Shown here piece by piece: positions 18,601 through 27,091 of a stretch of DNA of 64,000 nt. The stretch lies in NCBI GenBank assembly GCA_019239915.1, contig JAFAZF010000051.1:1-64000 (forward strand). The letters run 5' to 3'. The notes under the pieces are model-generated. The model worked only from the letters and a program-made list of their open reading frames with translations, was not told the origin of the DNA and searched no databases. The position numbers and the translations under genes were made by a program. Each line of letters starts with the position of its first letter. The first letter of the stretch is position 1. Source of the DNA: Sphingomonadaceae bacterium. Its GTDB lineage: Bacteria; Pseudomonadota; Alphaproteobacteria; Sphingomonadales; Sphingomonadaceae.

Positions 18601-21423
18601 GATCCGGGCGTCTCGGGCGAGGTGATCGCCATCGCCACCACGACCGACGCGGGCGGCAACGCGGCGCGCGCCGTCACCTCGGTCTATCTCGCCGGCGACG
18701 ACGACTGGTGGTTCGGCGGCGACAATGGCGACCGTATGGACGTCATCCCCGATCAGAAGAGCTATCACGCCGGCGATACCGCGCATCTGCAGGTGCGCAT
18801 GCCGTTCCGCGCCGCGACCGCGCTGGTGACGGTCGAGCGCGAGGGCGTGCTGTCGAGCTTCGTCACCGCGATCTCGGGCAAGGATCCGGTGATCGCGGTG
18901 CCGCTCGCCGGCAGCTACGCGCCCAACGTCTACGTGTCGGTGATGGCGGTGCGCGGGCGGATCGCGGGCTGGCGGCTGTGGCTGGCCGATCTCGCGCGGC
19001 GCTGGCACTTGCCCTTCTTCAGCCGCGATGGCGCCTATCCGACCGCACTCGTCGATCTCGCCAAGCCAAGCTACCGCATCGGCATCGCCAAGCTGACGGT
19101 CGGCTGGGAGGCGCATCAGTTGCGCGTCGCCGTGCGCACCGATCGCGAGAAATACCATATCCGCGATCGCGCCAAGGTCGGCATCGCGGTGGCAGGACCG
19201 GACGGCCGGCCGGCGGCGGGTGCGGAAGTCGCGGTCGCGGCGGTCGACGAGGCGCTGCTCCAGCTTTCGCCCAACGACAGCTGGAAGATCCTCGACGCCA
19301 TGATGGGCCAGCGCGACCTCTCGGTGCTGACCTCGACCGCGCAGACTCAGGTCGTCGGCAAGCGCCACTACGGGCGCAAGGCCGTGGCATCCGGCGGTGG
19401 CGGCGGCGGCGATCTCTCGGCGCTGAACCGCGCCGATTTCCGCCCGGTGCTGTTGTGGAAGGGCCGCGTGAAGCTCGATGCCAAGGGCGAGGCCGGGCTG
19501 GTCGTGCCGATGGCGGACGCGCTCTCGAGCTACAGGATCGTCGCGATCGCGACGCAGGGCGGCGATCTGTTCGGCACCGGCGAGACCGCGGTGCGCACCG
19601 TGCAGGACCTCACCGTCTATTCCGGCATCCCGCCGCTGGTCCGCTCGGGCGACCAATATGGCGCGACCTTCACGCTCCGGAACGGCAGCGAGCGGCCGAT
19701 GCGCGTCACCGCCAACGTCGCGGTCTCGCCCGAGGTCGCGCGCGGCGGCGCGCTGACGGTCGACATCCCGCCGGGCGGCGCGGTGCCGGTGACATGGCGG
19801 CTGACCGCGCCCGAGCACCTCTCCTCGCTGCGCTGGACGGTGACGGCGAAGGCGGCCGACGGCCGCGCCGCCGATCGCGTCCAGCTCGACGAGCAGGTCG
19901 TCCCCGCCGTCCCCGAGCAGACCTGGGGCGCCGACTTCGTCCACATCCTCGGCACCGCGCAGGTGCCGGTCGCTGCCCCCGCCGGCGCGCTGCCGGGCCG
20001 GGGCGGGGTGACGGTCGCGCTCACCGCCTCGCCGGCGCCGGCTCTCGACGGCGTGCGCGCCTATATGCTCGGCTATCCGTTCGGCTGCTTCGAGCAGCGC
20101 ACCTCCAAGGCGGTGGTGCTCGACGATCGCGCCGAATGGGCGCAGCAGATGACCGAGCTGCCGACCTACACCGCGGACAACGGCCTGCTGCGCTACTGGC
20201 CGGATAGCGGCATGCCCGGCTCGATCGCGCTTACCGCCTACGCCCTGTCGATCAGCGCCGAGGCCGCGCTGCCGTGGCCGGCCGACGCCAAGGCCAAGCT
20301 CCTCGATGCGCTTAAGGGCGTCGTCGACGGGCGGATCACCGAGCAGGGCGACGGACCGACCGATGCGCGGCTGCTGCGGCTGGCGGCACTCGCCGCGCTC
20401 GCGCGCAACGGCGCGTCGACCGCCGCGATGCTCGGCCAGGTCGCGGTCGCGCCGCAGGACATGCCGACGGCAGCGCTCGCCGACTGGCTGGTGACGCTCG
20501 ACAAAACGCCGGGCGCCGATCCCGCGCAGAAGGCCGCCGCCGAGCAAGCGCTGCGCGGCCGCATCGTTTACGAGGGCACGCGGCTCGATCTCGTCGACAA
20601 GGCGGTCGCGCCCTGGTGGATGATGGTCTCGGACGACGAGATGGCGCTCAAGGCGCTGCTCGCCGTCACCGGCCGCAGCGGCTGGGAGACGGATGCGCCG
20701 CGGATGATGGTCGGCGTCGCGTTGCGCCAGATGCACGGCCATTGGGACACGACGCCGTCGAACGCCTGGGGCACCGTCGTTACGCGGCGTTTCGCCGCCG
20801 CCTATCCGGGCACCGCGACCGGCGTGACGACGGCGCGGCTCGGTTCGGCCACGCAGACGCGGAACTGGCCGCAGCCGGCGGCGATGCGCCTGCCGTTGCC
20901 GGCGTCGTCGACCCCGCTGCTGCTCTCGCACAGCAGCCAGCCGGGGCCGTGGGCGACGGTCGCGGTGCGCGCCGCGGTGCCGCTCGCCGCACCCGCCTTC
21001 GCGGGCTATCGGATCGCCCGCCAGGTCGTGTTCGTCGAGCGCGCGCATCCCGACCGCCTCACTCGCGGCGACGTGCTCAAGGTGCGGATCACGATCGATG
21101 CGCCGGTCGACCGTACCTGGGTGGTGATCGACGATCCGATCCCGGCCGGCGCTGCGATCGTGGGCGGGCAGGGCGGCCAGTCGGCGTTGCTGGCGGGACA
21201 GGCGTCGGGAGGCGACGGCGCCTACCCGAGTTACGTCGAGCATGGGCTGGACGCGTGGCGCGGCTATTTCGGCTGGCTGCCCAAGGGCCGGACGACGGCG
21301 GAATATGTCGTGCGCATCAACGGCGCCGGCCGCTTCCTGCTGCCGCCGACGCATGTCGAAGCGATGTACTCGCCCGAGATCCACGCCGATCTGCCGAACA
21401 AGCCGCTGGTGGTGGCGCCGTGA
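15700..21423 (+). CDS. Bacterial alpha-2-macroglobulin (YfhM/ECAM-like)
   Basis: The 1907-residue secreted protein comprises a chain of macroglobulin beta-domains, then the A2M family core and thioester domain. The thioester motif GCFEQ has its Cys at about residue 1463, so covalent trapping should be possible. The C-terminal receptor-like domain ends at LPNKPLVVAP. ATG 15700 is chosen for its AGGAGG at 15689-15694 and signal peptide (ending MPAFALG); an ATG at 15673 lacks a ribosome site. Unlike E. coli ECAM there is no lipobox Cys after the signal. The next gene is pbpC, the usual partner; the pair is thought to trap proteases and repair the wall after envelope breach. Confidence 0.9.
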   Translation: MRGWLARCAIMMLALMPAFALGDSPATVISATPGIDGASIARFTLRFSEAMAPVGGGSSPIAMDCPVGGAGRWTDPATFVWEYASPLPGGTVCKATLDKGLKALSGHDVTGTRSFAIDAGGPYAKAILPDSGNGEDIEENQTFFIAANGAVDRASVAANAYCTVDGIGERIAVDLLPIDTAARVFAALGSSDEGLTGFLDSAGLPQPLPVKAGDKAAALASVVAVKCRRPLPPGRDMALIWAAGIRSPSGRPAGVDKRFDFTVRKEFSAKLTCARVNPQAGCDPVEAINVAFTAPVPRAKALAARLDVGGGKLLSPDMPTGHDATLDSISFKPPLPPAITARLTLPADLQDESGRPLANARRFPLDVAIAEAPPLVKFAAPFGVLEAKQGGVLPLTVRAVEPSLGGGVNVVQGGAARIDGDDGKIVEWLKKVEEAQKDNYEQVGPEGHKHAVNHTGDTALLAGAADVHRMKVALPGGGRQFEVIGVPLEKPGFYVVEVASPVLGRALLGRNAPRYVNAAALVTDMAVHFKWGRGTSLAWVTSLDSGAPVVGAAVRVTDQCNGALLGQGTTDAQGRLLLRKLPDPAIYTSCEGSDASDDPLMVSARKDGDFSFVLTDWGQGIQPSDFELPYGYSAPTGIFHTIFDRTLLRVGETIHMKHVYRMPIATGFRSGGAVDGMLVIKHEGSDTEFKVPVKLGHDGIGESSWTPPAGAPTGDYGLSLKVGDETIDSSQTFRVDEYRLPTMRASVSGPKQPAVRPVRLPVDLYVGYLSGGGAGHAPVKLRTAYERFSQAPDGWDGWTFGGDAVKEGTVALDGDAGEVPAAPLPDAATVPLALDAHGSLRTPIDLPKLDGDVRMTVEMDYQDANGETLTASTAIPVYASAVRLGIKPDGWLQRQGSMHLKIAALDVHGAPIRGQRVQVALYTREILSARRRLIGGFYAFDNNARTTKIGANCSGTTDAQGLADCAIDPGVSGEVIAIATTTDAGGNAARAVTSVYLAGDDDWWFGGDNGDRMDVIPDQKSYHAGDTAHLQVRMPFRAATALVTVEREGVLSSFVTAISGKDPVIAVPLAGSYAPNVYVSVMAVRGRIAGWRLWLADLARRWHLPFFSRDGAYPTALVDLAKPSYRIGIAKLTVGWEAHQLRVAVRTDREKYHIRDRAKVGIAVAGPDGRPAAGAEVAVAAVDEALLQLSPNDSWKILDAMMGQRDLSVLTSTAQTQVVGKRHYGRKAVASGGGGGGDLSALNRADFRPVLLWKGRVKLDAKGEAGLVVPMADALSSYRIVAIATQGGDLFGTGETAVRTVQDLTVYSGIPPLVRSGDQYGATFTLRNGSERPMRVTANVAVSPEVARGGALTVDIPPGGAVPVTWRLTAPEHLSSLRWTVTAKAADGRAADRVQLDEQVVPAVPEQTWGADFVHILGTAQVPVAAPAGALPGRGGVTVALTASPAPALDGVRAYMLGYPFGCFEQRTSKAVVLDDRAEWAQQMTELPTYTADNGLLRYWPDSGMPGSIALTAYALSISAEAALPWPADAKAKLLDALKGVVDGRITEQGDGPTDARLLRLAALAALARNGASTAAMLGQVAVAPQDMPTAALADWLVTLDKTPGADPAQKAAAEQALRGRIVYEGTRLDLVDKAVAPWWMMVSDDEMALKALLAVTGRSGWETDAPRMMVGVALRQMHGHWDTTPSNAWGTVVTRRFAAAYPGTATGVTTARLGSATQTRNWPQPAAMRLPLPASSTPLLLSHSSQPGPWATVAVRAAVPLAAPAFAGYRIARQVVFVERAHPDRLTRGDVLKVRITIDAPVDRTWVVIDDPIPAGAAIVGGQGGQSALLAGQASGGDGAYPSYVEHGLDAWRGYFGWLPKGRTTAEYVVRINGAGRFLLPPTHVEAMYSPEIHADLPNKPLVVAP

Positions 21424-21438
21424 GCGGCCTGGTTCAAA

Positions 21439-21524
21439 CCGCTCGTGCTGAGCTTGTCGAAGCCCTGTCCTTCTTCCTCGTTCGAAAGGAAGAACGGCCC
21501 TTCGACAGGCTCATGGCGAACGGA
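21439..21524. repeat. Palindromic intergenic repeat, family A copy 2
   Basis: The left arm starts CCGCTCGTGCTGAGCTTGTC and the right arm ends CTCATGGCGAACGG. Between them is a nested hairpin, TTCTTCC...GGAAGAA, around 21470-21494. It lies between the macroglobulin gene and pbpC. The right end adds GGAG (21522-21525), ten bases before the pbpC ATG. Confidence 0.8.
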
Positions 21525-21535
21525 GCGTAGAACCG

Positions 21536-23668
21536 ATGGATTCATTCCATTACCTCCTCGCTTGGCTTCGACGCAGGCCGGTGGCGGTGCTGTGTCTCCT
21601 GTTGCTGCTGCCGATCGGTCTGGCGATCTGGACGCGCCCGCCCGCAATGCCCTCCTACGCCGCTACCCGCGCGGCGTGGCGGCCGAGCGAGGCGTGGCTG
21701 CGCGATCGCGACGGTCGGCTGCTCGACACCGTACGTGTCAACTTCGCGGTGCGGCGGCTCGAGTGGGTGCCGCTCGACCATATCGCTCCAGTGCTCCAGC
21801 AGGCGGTGATCGCATCGGAGGACCGGCGCTTCCGCGTGCATGGCGGCGTCGACTGGCGCGGTCTCGGTGGTTCGGCCTGGGCGACGCTCCACGGACGGCC
21901 GCCGCGCGGCGCGAGCACGATCACGATGCAACTTGCCGGCTTCCTCGCGCCCGATCTCGGCGGCCCCGGCGCGCGCAGTTTCCGCGCCAAGCTCCGCCAG
22001 ATCCGTGCCGCCCACGCGATCGAGGCACGGTGGAGCAAGGACCAGATCCTCGAGGCCTATCTCAACCTCGCCAGCTTCCGCGGGGAGACGCAGGGGATCG
22101 GCGCCGCCGCGCGATTGCTGTTCGGCGAGGCGCCCGACGCTCTGGGCCGGGACGACGCGCTTCTCCTCGCGGCGCTGCTGCCCGCGCCGCAAGCCGACGC
22201 AGCGAGCGTCGCACGGCGCGCCTGTCGGCTCGGCCGGATCGTCGATTGCAACGCGATCATCGCTCAGGCTGAAGCCATGACCGGCTCCGGACGTCGCCTT
22301 GCCGACGACCCGAACCTCGCGCCGCATCTCGCTGCGGATTTGCTCGGGAATCCAGGCGAGACGATCACCACAACGCTTGACGCGCGCGTGCAGGCGGTCG
22401 CCATCCAGGCGCTCCGCCATCAGCTCGTCGAGCTTGGCGCGCGGGCGCGGGATGGCGCTGTAGTGGTGGTCGACAACGCGTCCGGCGACGTGCTCGCCTA
22501 TGTCGGCGGAGCGGGCATCAACTCGACCGCCGCGCAAGTCGACAATGCCGCTGCCTACCGTCAGGCGGGATCGACGCTGAAGCCGTTCCTCTATGAGCAG
22601 GCGATCGAGCGCGGTTTCCTCACGCCGGCTTCGATCCTCGAGGATAGCCCCGTCCAGCTCGACACCGCCTCGGGCCTCTACGTTCCCAAGGACTATGATC
22701 ACGACTTCAAGGGGCCGGTCTCGGTGCGCACCGCGCTGGCGGGCTCGCTCAACGTGCCTGCCGTGCGCACGCTCCTGCTCGATGGCACCGACGATTTTCG
22801 AGACCGCCTCTGGGACGTCGGCTATCACGGCTTGACCGAAGACGGCGACTATTACGGCTTCTCGCTCGCCCTCGGTTCGGCCGAGGTGACCCTGCTCGAG
22901 CAGGTAGCCGCCTTTCGTGCTCTGGCTGACGCCGGCCGCTATCGGCCCTTGCGACTTCGCAGCGACGATCCGGCGGGCCAGACCAGGCGCGTGATGAGTG
23001 CGCAGGCGGCCTGGGTGGTCGCCGACATGATGTCCGATGCGGATGCGCGCGCGGTCACCTTCGGTGTCGATAGCGCGCTGCGGCTGCCGTTCTGGGCGGC
23101 GGCCAAGACCGGCACCAGCAAGGCGATGCGCGACAACTGGTGCATCGGCTTCAGCGATCGCTTCACCGTCGGCGTCTGGATCGGCAATGCCGAGGGCGAC
23201 AGCATGACGCGTGTCTCGGGCACCAGCGGGGCCGCGCCGGTCTGGCGCGAGATGATGCTGGCGCTGCATCGCGAGGTCCCTTCGATGCAACCGCGGCGGC
23301 CGGCGGGGGTGAGCATGCGCGCCGTCCAGTTCGCCGACGGCATCGAACATTCCCGCCGGGAGTATTTCATTGGCGCGACCGGGCAGAGCGTCCTGAGCGC
23401 GGCGCCCGCGACGGCGCGACGCCCGCGCATCGTCAGCCCGGTTTCGGGCTCGGTCTTCGCGCTCGATCCCGACATTCCGGTCGATCGTCAGCGCATCCGC
23501 CTCACCACCACCGGCGCGGCATCCGGCGAGCATCTGCGCCTCGACACACTGGACCTCGGCTTGGCCGACGCGAGCCCGGTCGTGCTGCCGGGGCCGGGGC
23601 CGCACCGGCTGGCGTTGATCGATGCGCAGGCAAGGGTGATCGATCGGGCGCTGTTCACGGTGCGCTAG
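21536..23668 (+). CDS. pbpC: Penicillin-binding protein 1C
   Basis: The 710-residue bifunctional murein synthase is anchored by one N-terminal helix (residues 15-32). The GT51 glycosyltransferase domain (about 45-230) has the catalytic Glu95 in SEDRRFRVHGGVDW. The transpeptidase domain has active-site Ser346 in GSTLKP, an SLN motif, and KTGTSK at 524-529. A C-terminal BiPBP_C domain (about residues 620-710) follows. It is the standard partner of the upstream macroglobulin. Its likely ribosome site GGAG lies in the end of the upstream repeat. Confidence 0.94.
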   Translation: MDSFHYLLAWLRRRPVAVLCLLLLLPIGLAIWTRPPAMPSYAATRAAWRPSEAWLRDRDGRLLDTVRVNFAVRRLEWVPLDHIAPVLQQAVIASEDRRFRVHGGVDWRGLGGSAWATLHGRPPRGASTITMQLAGFLAPDLGGPGARSFRAKLRQIRAAHAIEARWSKDQILEAYLNLASFRGETQGIGAAARLLFGEAPDALGRDDALLLAALLPAPQADAASVARRACRLGRIVDCNAIIAQAEAMTGSGRRLADDPNLAPHLAADLLGNPGETITTTLDARVQAVAIQALRHQLVELGARARDGAVVVVDNASGDVLAYVGGAGINSTAAQVDNAAAYRQAGSTLKPFLYEQAIERGFLTPASILEDSPVQLDTASGLYVPKDYDHDFKGPVSVRTALAGSLNVPAVRTLLLDGTDDFRDRLWDVGYHGLTEDGDYYGFSLALGSAEVTLLEQVAAFRALADAGRYRPLRLRSDDPAGQTRRVMSAQAAWVVADMMSDADARAVTFGVDSALRLPFWAAAKTGTSKAMRDNWCIGFSDRFTVGVWIGNAEGDSMTRVSGTSGAAPVWREMMLALHREVPSMQPRRPAGVSMRAVQFADGIEHSRREYFIGATGQSVLSAAPATARRPRIVSPVSGSVFALDPDIPVDRQRIRLTTTGAASGEHLRLDTLDLGLADASPVVLPGPGPHRLALIDAQARVIDRALFTVR

Positions 23669-23826
23669 CCCGAGCCGAGGCCGCGACCGCTGATCCTTAG
23701 CACGAAATCACCGGTCACCTATCGATGGCGTCGCGATCTCCGCTGGCTCTAGCCGATGCGATCAGGCGATTGCCGAGCCCACCGCCCGCTGGCAAAGACC
23801 GCGCAGAAACGATGAGAGGAGCGCGT

Positions 23827-24348
23827 GTGGCGGACACGGAACGAGCGCTGCTGGATCTGAATGACCGGCAGGAAATCTACGATTGCCTCGTCCGCTACTG
23901 CCGGGGGATGGACAGGTTCGATCGCACGCTGCTGCGATCGGCCTACCACCCGGACGCGCTCGATGATCATGGCGAATTCGTCGGATCCGTCGAAGGTTTC
24001 ATCGACTACTACTTCGCCTATCACACGAAGTACCAACATCGCACCGTGCATTCGCTCAGCAATCACAGTTGCGAGATTGATGGCGATACCGCGCACTGCG
24101 AGACCTACTGGACCTTCACTGCGCACAACAAGGAAGAGCCGCTTCGGACGAGCGGCACCGGGCGCTACATCGATCGGCTTGAGAAGCGCGACGGAAAATG
24201 GGCGATCGCGGCGCGGATCTGCGTCATCGACGGGATCGATCCCGATCCCTTTCTTCCCACCGCGCGGGACACGTCCGATCCCTCCTACATGCGGCCGCTC
24301 CTCATCGATCCGGCGCGGATCAACAATCGTCCGGCACACTTGGCCTGA
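23827..24348 (+). CDS. SnoaL-like/NTF2-fold protein
   Basis: This is a 173-residue SnoaL_4-type small alpha+beta barrel protein. Family marks are LNDRQEIYDCLVRYCRGMDR, FDRTLLRSAYHPDA and TVHSLSNHSCEIDGDTA, as in bile-acid 7-alpha-dehydratase-like and gamma-hexachlorocyclohexane dehydrochlorinase-like proteins. The GTG start at 23827 is chosen for its AGAGGAG (23815-23821) five bases upstream; longer in-frame starts at 23812 and 23725 are possible. The fold is secure, but substrate and reaction are unknown, and no neighbour suggests a pathway. Confidence 0.8.
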   Translation: MADTERALLDLNDRQEIYDCLVRYCRGMDRFDRTLLRSAYHPDALDDHGEFVGSVEGFIDYYFAYHTKYQHRTVHSLSNHSCEIDGDTAHCETYWTFTAHNKEEPLRTSGTGRYIDRLEKRDGKWAIAARICVIDGIDPDPFLPTARDTSDPSYMRPLLIDPARINNRPAHLA

Positions 24349-24439
24349 CCGGACGAGCAACCCGGTTCAACCGAACGGTTGCGCTGGTCGCTGACGAGTC
24401 GGCGGCAGGCCGCCAACTTGGCTGTCTTCAGCGCTCGGC

Positions 24440-24964
24440 TCAGGCGGATCTCGTACGAAGTCTGCCTTCATAATCTCGTTTACCGAGCGGCACGCCCCGC
24501 GAGCGCAGGATGTCGTAGGCGGTCACCGCGTGAAAATGGAAGTTGGGCAGGGAGAAGGACAGGATGAGCGTCTCAGAGGTGAAGGCGAGCTTGCGCGGAC
24601 CGATCTGAAGGTCGAGCTCCTTGTCCACCCAGCCGTTTACCTCGTCCGCCGTGAATTCTGCCAACGCCGCTTCTGCCCTGCTGATCATGGCCCGCAGCCC
24701 GGCGAACGGCACCGGCCCGACCAGCGCGGGGGGAGCGAATACACCGGTCTTCGCGGCCTCCAGTCCCCAGACGGCGTGGTGCCAGGCCGCCTCGATCTGA
24801 AAGTGGAAGGGCGCCATGTCGTCGAACAGGCGCGCATCGACAAGGTCGTCGGGATTGGCGCCGATCCTCGCGCAATGGGCGACGGCACGATCAAGACAAC
24901 CGCCGATCGCTCGCACGGTTTGCAGGAAGGTCGGTACGCTGAGATCGTACAACGATATCGCCAT
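24440..24964 (-). CDS. DUF1993 family protein
   Basis: This 174-residue protein of the DUF1993 family (DinB-like four-helix fold) starts MAISLYDLSVPTFLQTVRA. A conserved central section reads ARLFDDMAPFHFQIEAAWHH, and a C-terminal LPNFHFHAVTAYDILRSRGV follows. His residues in the helices could bind a metal, as in DinB-like proteins, but the function is unknown. It is convergent with the SnoaL-like gene and divergent from trmL. Confidence 0.85.
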   Translation of the reverse strand: MAISLYDLSVPTFLQTVRAIGGCLDRAVAHCARIGANPDDLVDARLFDDMAPFHFQIEAAWHHAVWGLEAAKTGVFAPPALVGPVPFAGLRAMISRAEAALAEFTADEVNGWVDKELDLQIGPRKLAFTSETLILSFSLPNFHFHAVTAYDILRSRGVPLGKRDYEGRLRTRSA

Positions 24965-25097
24965 GGCGCAATCCCGTGATCGTCCGGCCGTGCCGTGGCG
25001 TCTCGCATGACCATGGGCAGCCACAAGCGCAAGCACACGTCAGTCTGAAGCGTGTTCTCCACTTGCGGCGGCGATCCGCCGGCATCAATCGGCCCGG

Positions 25098-25550
25098 ATG
25101 CGCATTGCCCTTTTCCAGCCCGAAATCGCCGGTAACGTCGGCGCCGTTCTGCGCCTCGGCGCCTGTTTCGGCGCCGCGGTAGACCTTATCGAACCGATGG
25201 GGTTCGCTTGGGACGATCGCAGAGTGCGGCGCACGGCGATGGACTATATCGATCATGTCGCGACGACGCGGCATGTCGGTTTCGACGCGTTCAGGAAGAG
25301 CATCGGATCGCGGCGGCTGGTGCTGTTCACCACAAAAGCCAGGCAATCTTGCTATGATTTTCGCTTCGAGGCGGACGATGTCCTGCTCTTCGGCAAGGAG
25401 AGCGCGGGCGTGCCGCCGACGGTAACCGATAGTTGCGATGCCCGGCTGCGCATCCCGATGCAGCCGCAGGTGCGCTCGATGAACCTTGCGATTTCAGCGG
25501 CTCTCGCTCTTGGCGAGGCCTTGCGTCAGACCGGAACCTTGCCAGCTTGA
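25098..25550 (+). CDS. trmL: tRNA (cytidine/uridine-2'-O-)-methyltransferase TrmL
   Basis: The 150-residue SPOUT methyltransferase starts MRIALFQPEIAGNVGAVLR. The SAM-binding knot comprises LLFGKESAGVP and RIPMQPQVRSMNLAISAAL. In E. coli the enzyme methylates the wobble ribose of two leucine tRNAs. Full family length. It appears monocistronic. Confidence 0.93.
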   Translation: MRIALFQPEIAGNVGAVLRLGACFGAAVDLIEPMGFAWDDRRVRRTAMDYIDHVATTRHVGFDAFRKSIGSRRLVLFTTKARQSCYDFRFEADDVLLFGKESAGVPPTVTDSCDARLRIPMQPQVRSMNLAISAALALGEALRQTGTLPA

Positions 25551-25626
25551 TTGGCGCCGCCCGGCATCCGGCCGCTCGCATCTACCGCCATGTCTGGCGC
25601 AGGGGTGTGCGAAGGTTGCATCCGGC

Positions 25627-25940
25627 ATGGCGGGCAATCGATCGCACGCGTTCACCTCCAACCTCCACAAGAATGCGGGAAGTGCCTAGGGCACCTTCTA
25701 GTGGGACGTGTTGGGCTTCATGCTGATCGAGGGCACCGGCGTCGCGCTCGCCATCGGCGCCTACTCTGTCTCGAAGCGCAGCAGCAACTGTGGCCACCAG
25801 ACGCGTTGCCGCTGACCCGGATCAGGTGGGCGCTGCTCGTTCTCAACATGACACATCTGAATGCCGACTGGGTAGACACGGTCGTGCTTACCCAGCTGAT
25901 GTTCACGAAGCATGGCGAGGAGCCGCCGCTTCGCCGATAA
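25627..25940 (+). pseudogene. Broken cytochrome c oxidase subunit III-like gene
   Basis: One frame reads, after two stop codons, WDVLGFMLIEGTGVALAIGAY, which resembles the first helix of small COX3-like proteins. About 25780 the reading continues one frame over as LWPPDALPLTRIRWALLVLN and ends GWVDTV-like DWVDTVVLTQLMFTKHGEE. At least two nonsense changes and one frameshift are present, and the middle of the family sequence is missing. No other oxidase gene is nearby. The assignment rests on family resemblance from memory. Confidence 0.55.
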
Positions 25941-25955
25941 GCGCGCCGTGTCCGG

Positions 25956-26768
25956 CTAGATTTCCTCCTTCACCTGCGCGTGCGCCAGCACCGCGAACAG
26001 CCCGGTCCCGCCGAGGACGTTTCCGACGAAGACCGGCAAGAGGAACCCTGCGACCAGCCAACCCAGCGGAGCAAGGCCCGACCACAGGAGCAGGAAGGCC
26101 TCGGCGGCGCCGGCGATGACGTGGCTGAACCCGCAGAGCGCGATGGTGTAGGTCAGCGTCCCCACGATCCAGAAGCCGCTATCCGTCGTCGCCGAGCGGA
26201 TCCAGGCAACCGAGGCGATCAGGAAGCCGGCGGGAATCCCCTGCATCAGCAGCTCGAGCGGCGTTTCGCGCAGTAAGTGGCCAGCGACCGTTTGCATCCC
26301 GCGAAGGACTTCCGGTGACTGCGTCCGGCCGAACACCACCAGCGCGGCGACGGCTGCAGCGCCGAGCAGATTGCCGATCAGGACGATCGACCAAAGCCGC
26401 GCCACGCGCTTCAGATTTCGGGCGCTCGGCTCCCGCGCGAACGGAAGAACTGCAACCATCGTGTGCTCGGTAAAGAGCTGCAGCCGTCCAAGAATGACGA
26501 TCAGGAAGCCCAGCGGATAGCCGAGCGACACCACCACATGCTTCCATGTGCTGGCCGGCAGATAAGTTTCGAGAGCGCCGCTGGCGGATAGGGAGCTGAT
26601 GATGGCAACGCCCGCGGCGATCCCGGACCAGAACAACGAGCCCACCGGCCGATCAAGCTCATCATCGCCCTGACGCGAGACGACGGTGTGGACGACCTTG
26701 GCGCTTGGCGGGCTATGCTCCTCCACCTCCCGCTCTTCGGCCTCGCTGAGTTCCTTCTGCTCGTTCAT
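25956..26768 (-). CDS. Formate/nitrite transporter family channel
   Basis: The 270-residue inner-membrane protein has an acidic cytosolic N-terminus (about 45 residues) and six helices of the FocA/NirC fold. Family features include GSLFWSGIAAGVAIISSL, LQLFTEHTMVAVLPF and CGFSHVIAGAAEAFLL with the pore-region His. The ATG at 26768 precedes MNEQKELSEAEEREVEEH; an upstream in-frame non-ATG start could add 19 residues. It stands near the formate dehydrogenase locus, so formate is a plausible substrate, but this clade with an acidic extension is uncharacterised. A minus-strand 18-codon ORF (26822-26766) ends ATGA on its start. Confidence 0.85.
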   Translation of the reverse strand: MNEQKELSEAEEREVEEHSPPSAKVVHTVVSRQGDDELDRPVGSLFWSGIAAGVAIISSLSASGALETYLPASTWKHVVVSLGYPLGFLIVILGRLQLFTEHTMVAVLPFAREPSARNLKRVARLWSIVLIGNLLGAAAVAALVVFGRTQSPEVLRGMQTVAGHLLRETPLELLMQGIPAGFLIASVAWIRSATTDSGFWIVGTLTYTIALCGFSHVIAGAAEAFLLLWSGLAPLGWLVAGFLLPVFVGNVLGGTGLFAVLAHAQVKEEI

Positions 26769-27091
26769 GCGGCGCCGTCCCGTTCGACCATCGCCTCCGG
26801 ATCGAGGAGCATCGCGAACATGCAAGCGCCGACGCCCGGAGGATCCCTTGTGTTCCCTCAGAGAACAGAGGGGGCGTTACTAAGGGGCGATGGTCTTACC
26901 GATTGGCGCACCGCAAGCAGTGGAGAATGCGACAGCGGTCGTTTGCGCGCAGCTGTCCGGCGGGCCGATGTCGCGCCGAGCTCCTATGCTCGTTTTCCGA
27001 TATAGCCGATGGGTCCCGGCAACTAATGTGAACGAATGTGCTTTATGAACTAGCCCCTGCGAGGCGGCTGATAGGCTGAATACCTGCGCAA
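26769..27091. other. Intergenic stretch without a recognised gene
   Basis: This holds the upstream region of the formate/nitrite channel gene (minus strand), including the 18-codon ORF coupled to its start, and on the plus strand the upstream edge of a Rieske oxygenase fragment. No intact gene, RNA or repeat is recognised. Base composition is somewhat lower in GC around 26980-27060 than in its neighbours. Confidence 0.6.

Noticed and set aside
18007-21384. A 1125-codon open frame on the minus strand opposite the macroglobulin gene, and similar long antisense frames at 15667-17790, 9635-11065, 21542-23605 and 34084-36282
   Set aside because: High-GC coding DNA leaves long stop-free antisense frames. 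Their translations are Arg/Ala/His/Asp-rich without recognisable motifs, while the plus strand has clear family signatures.
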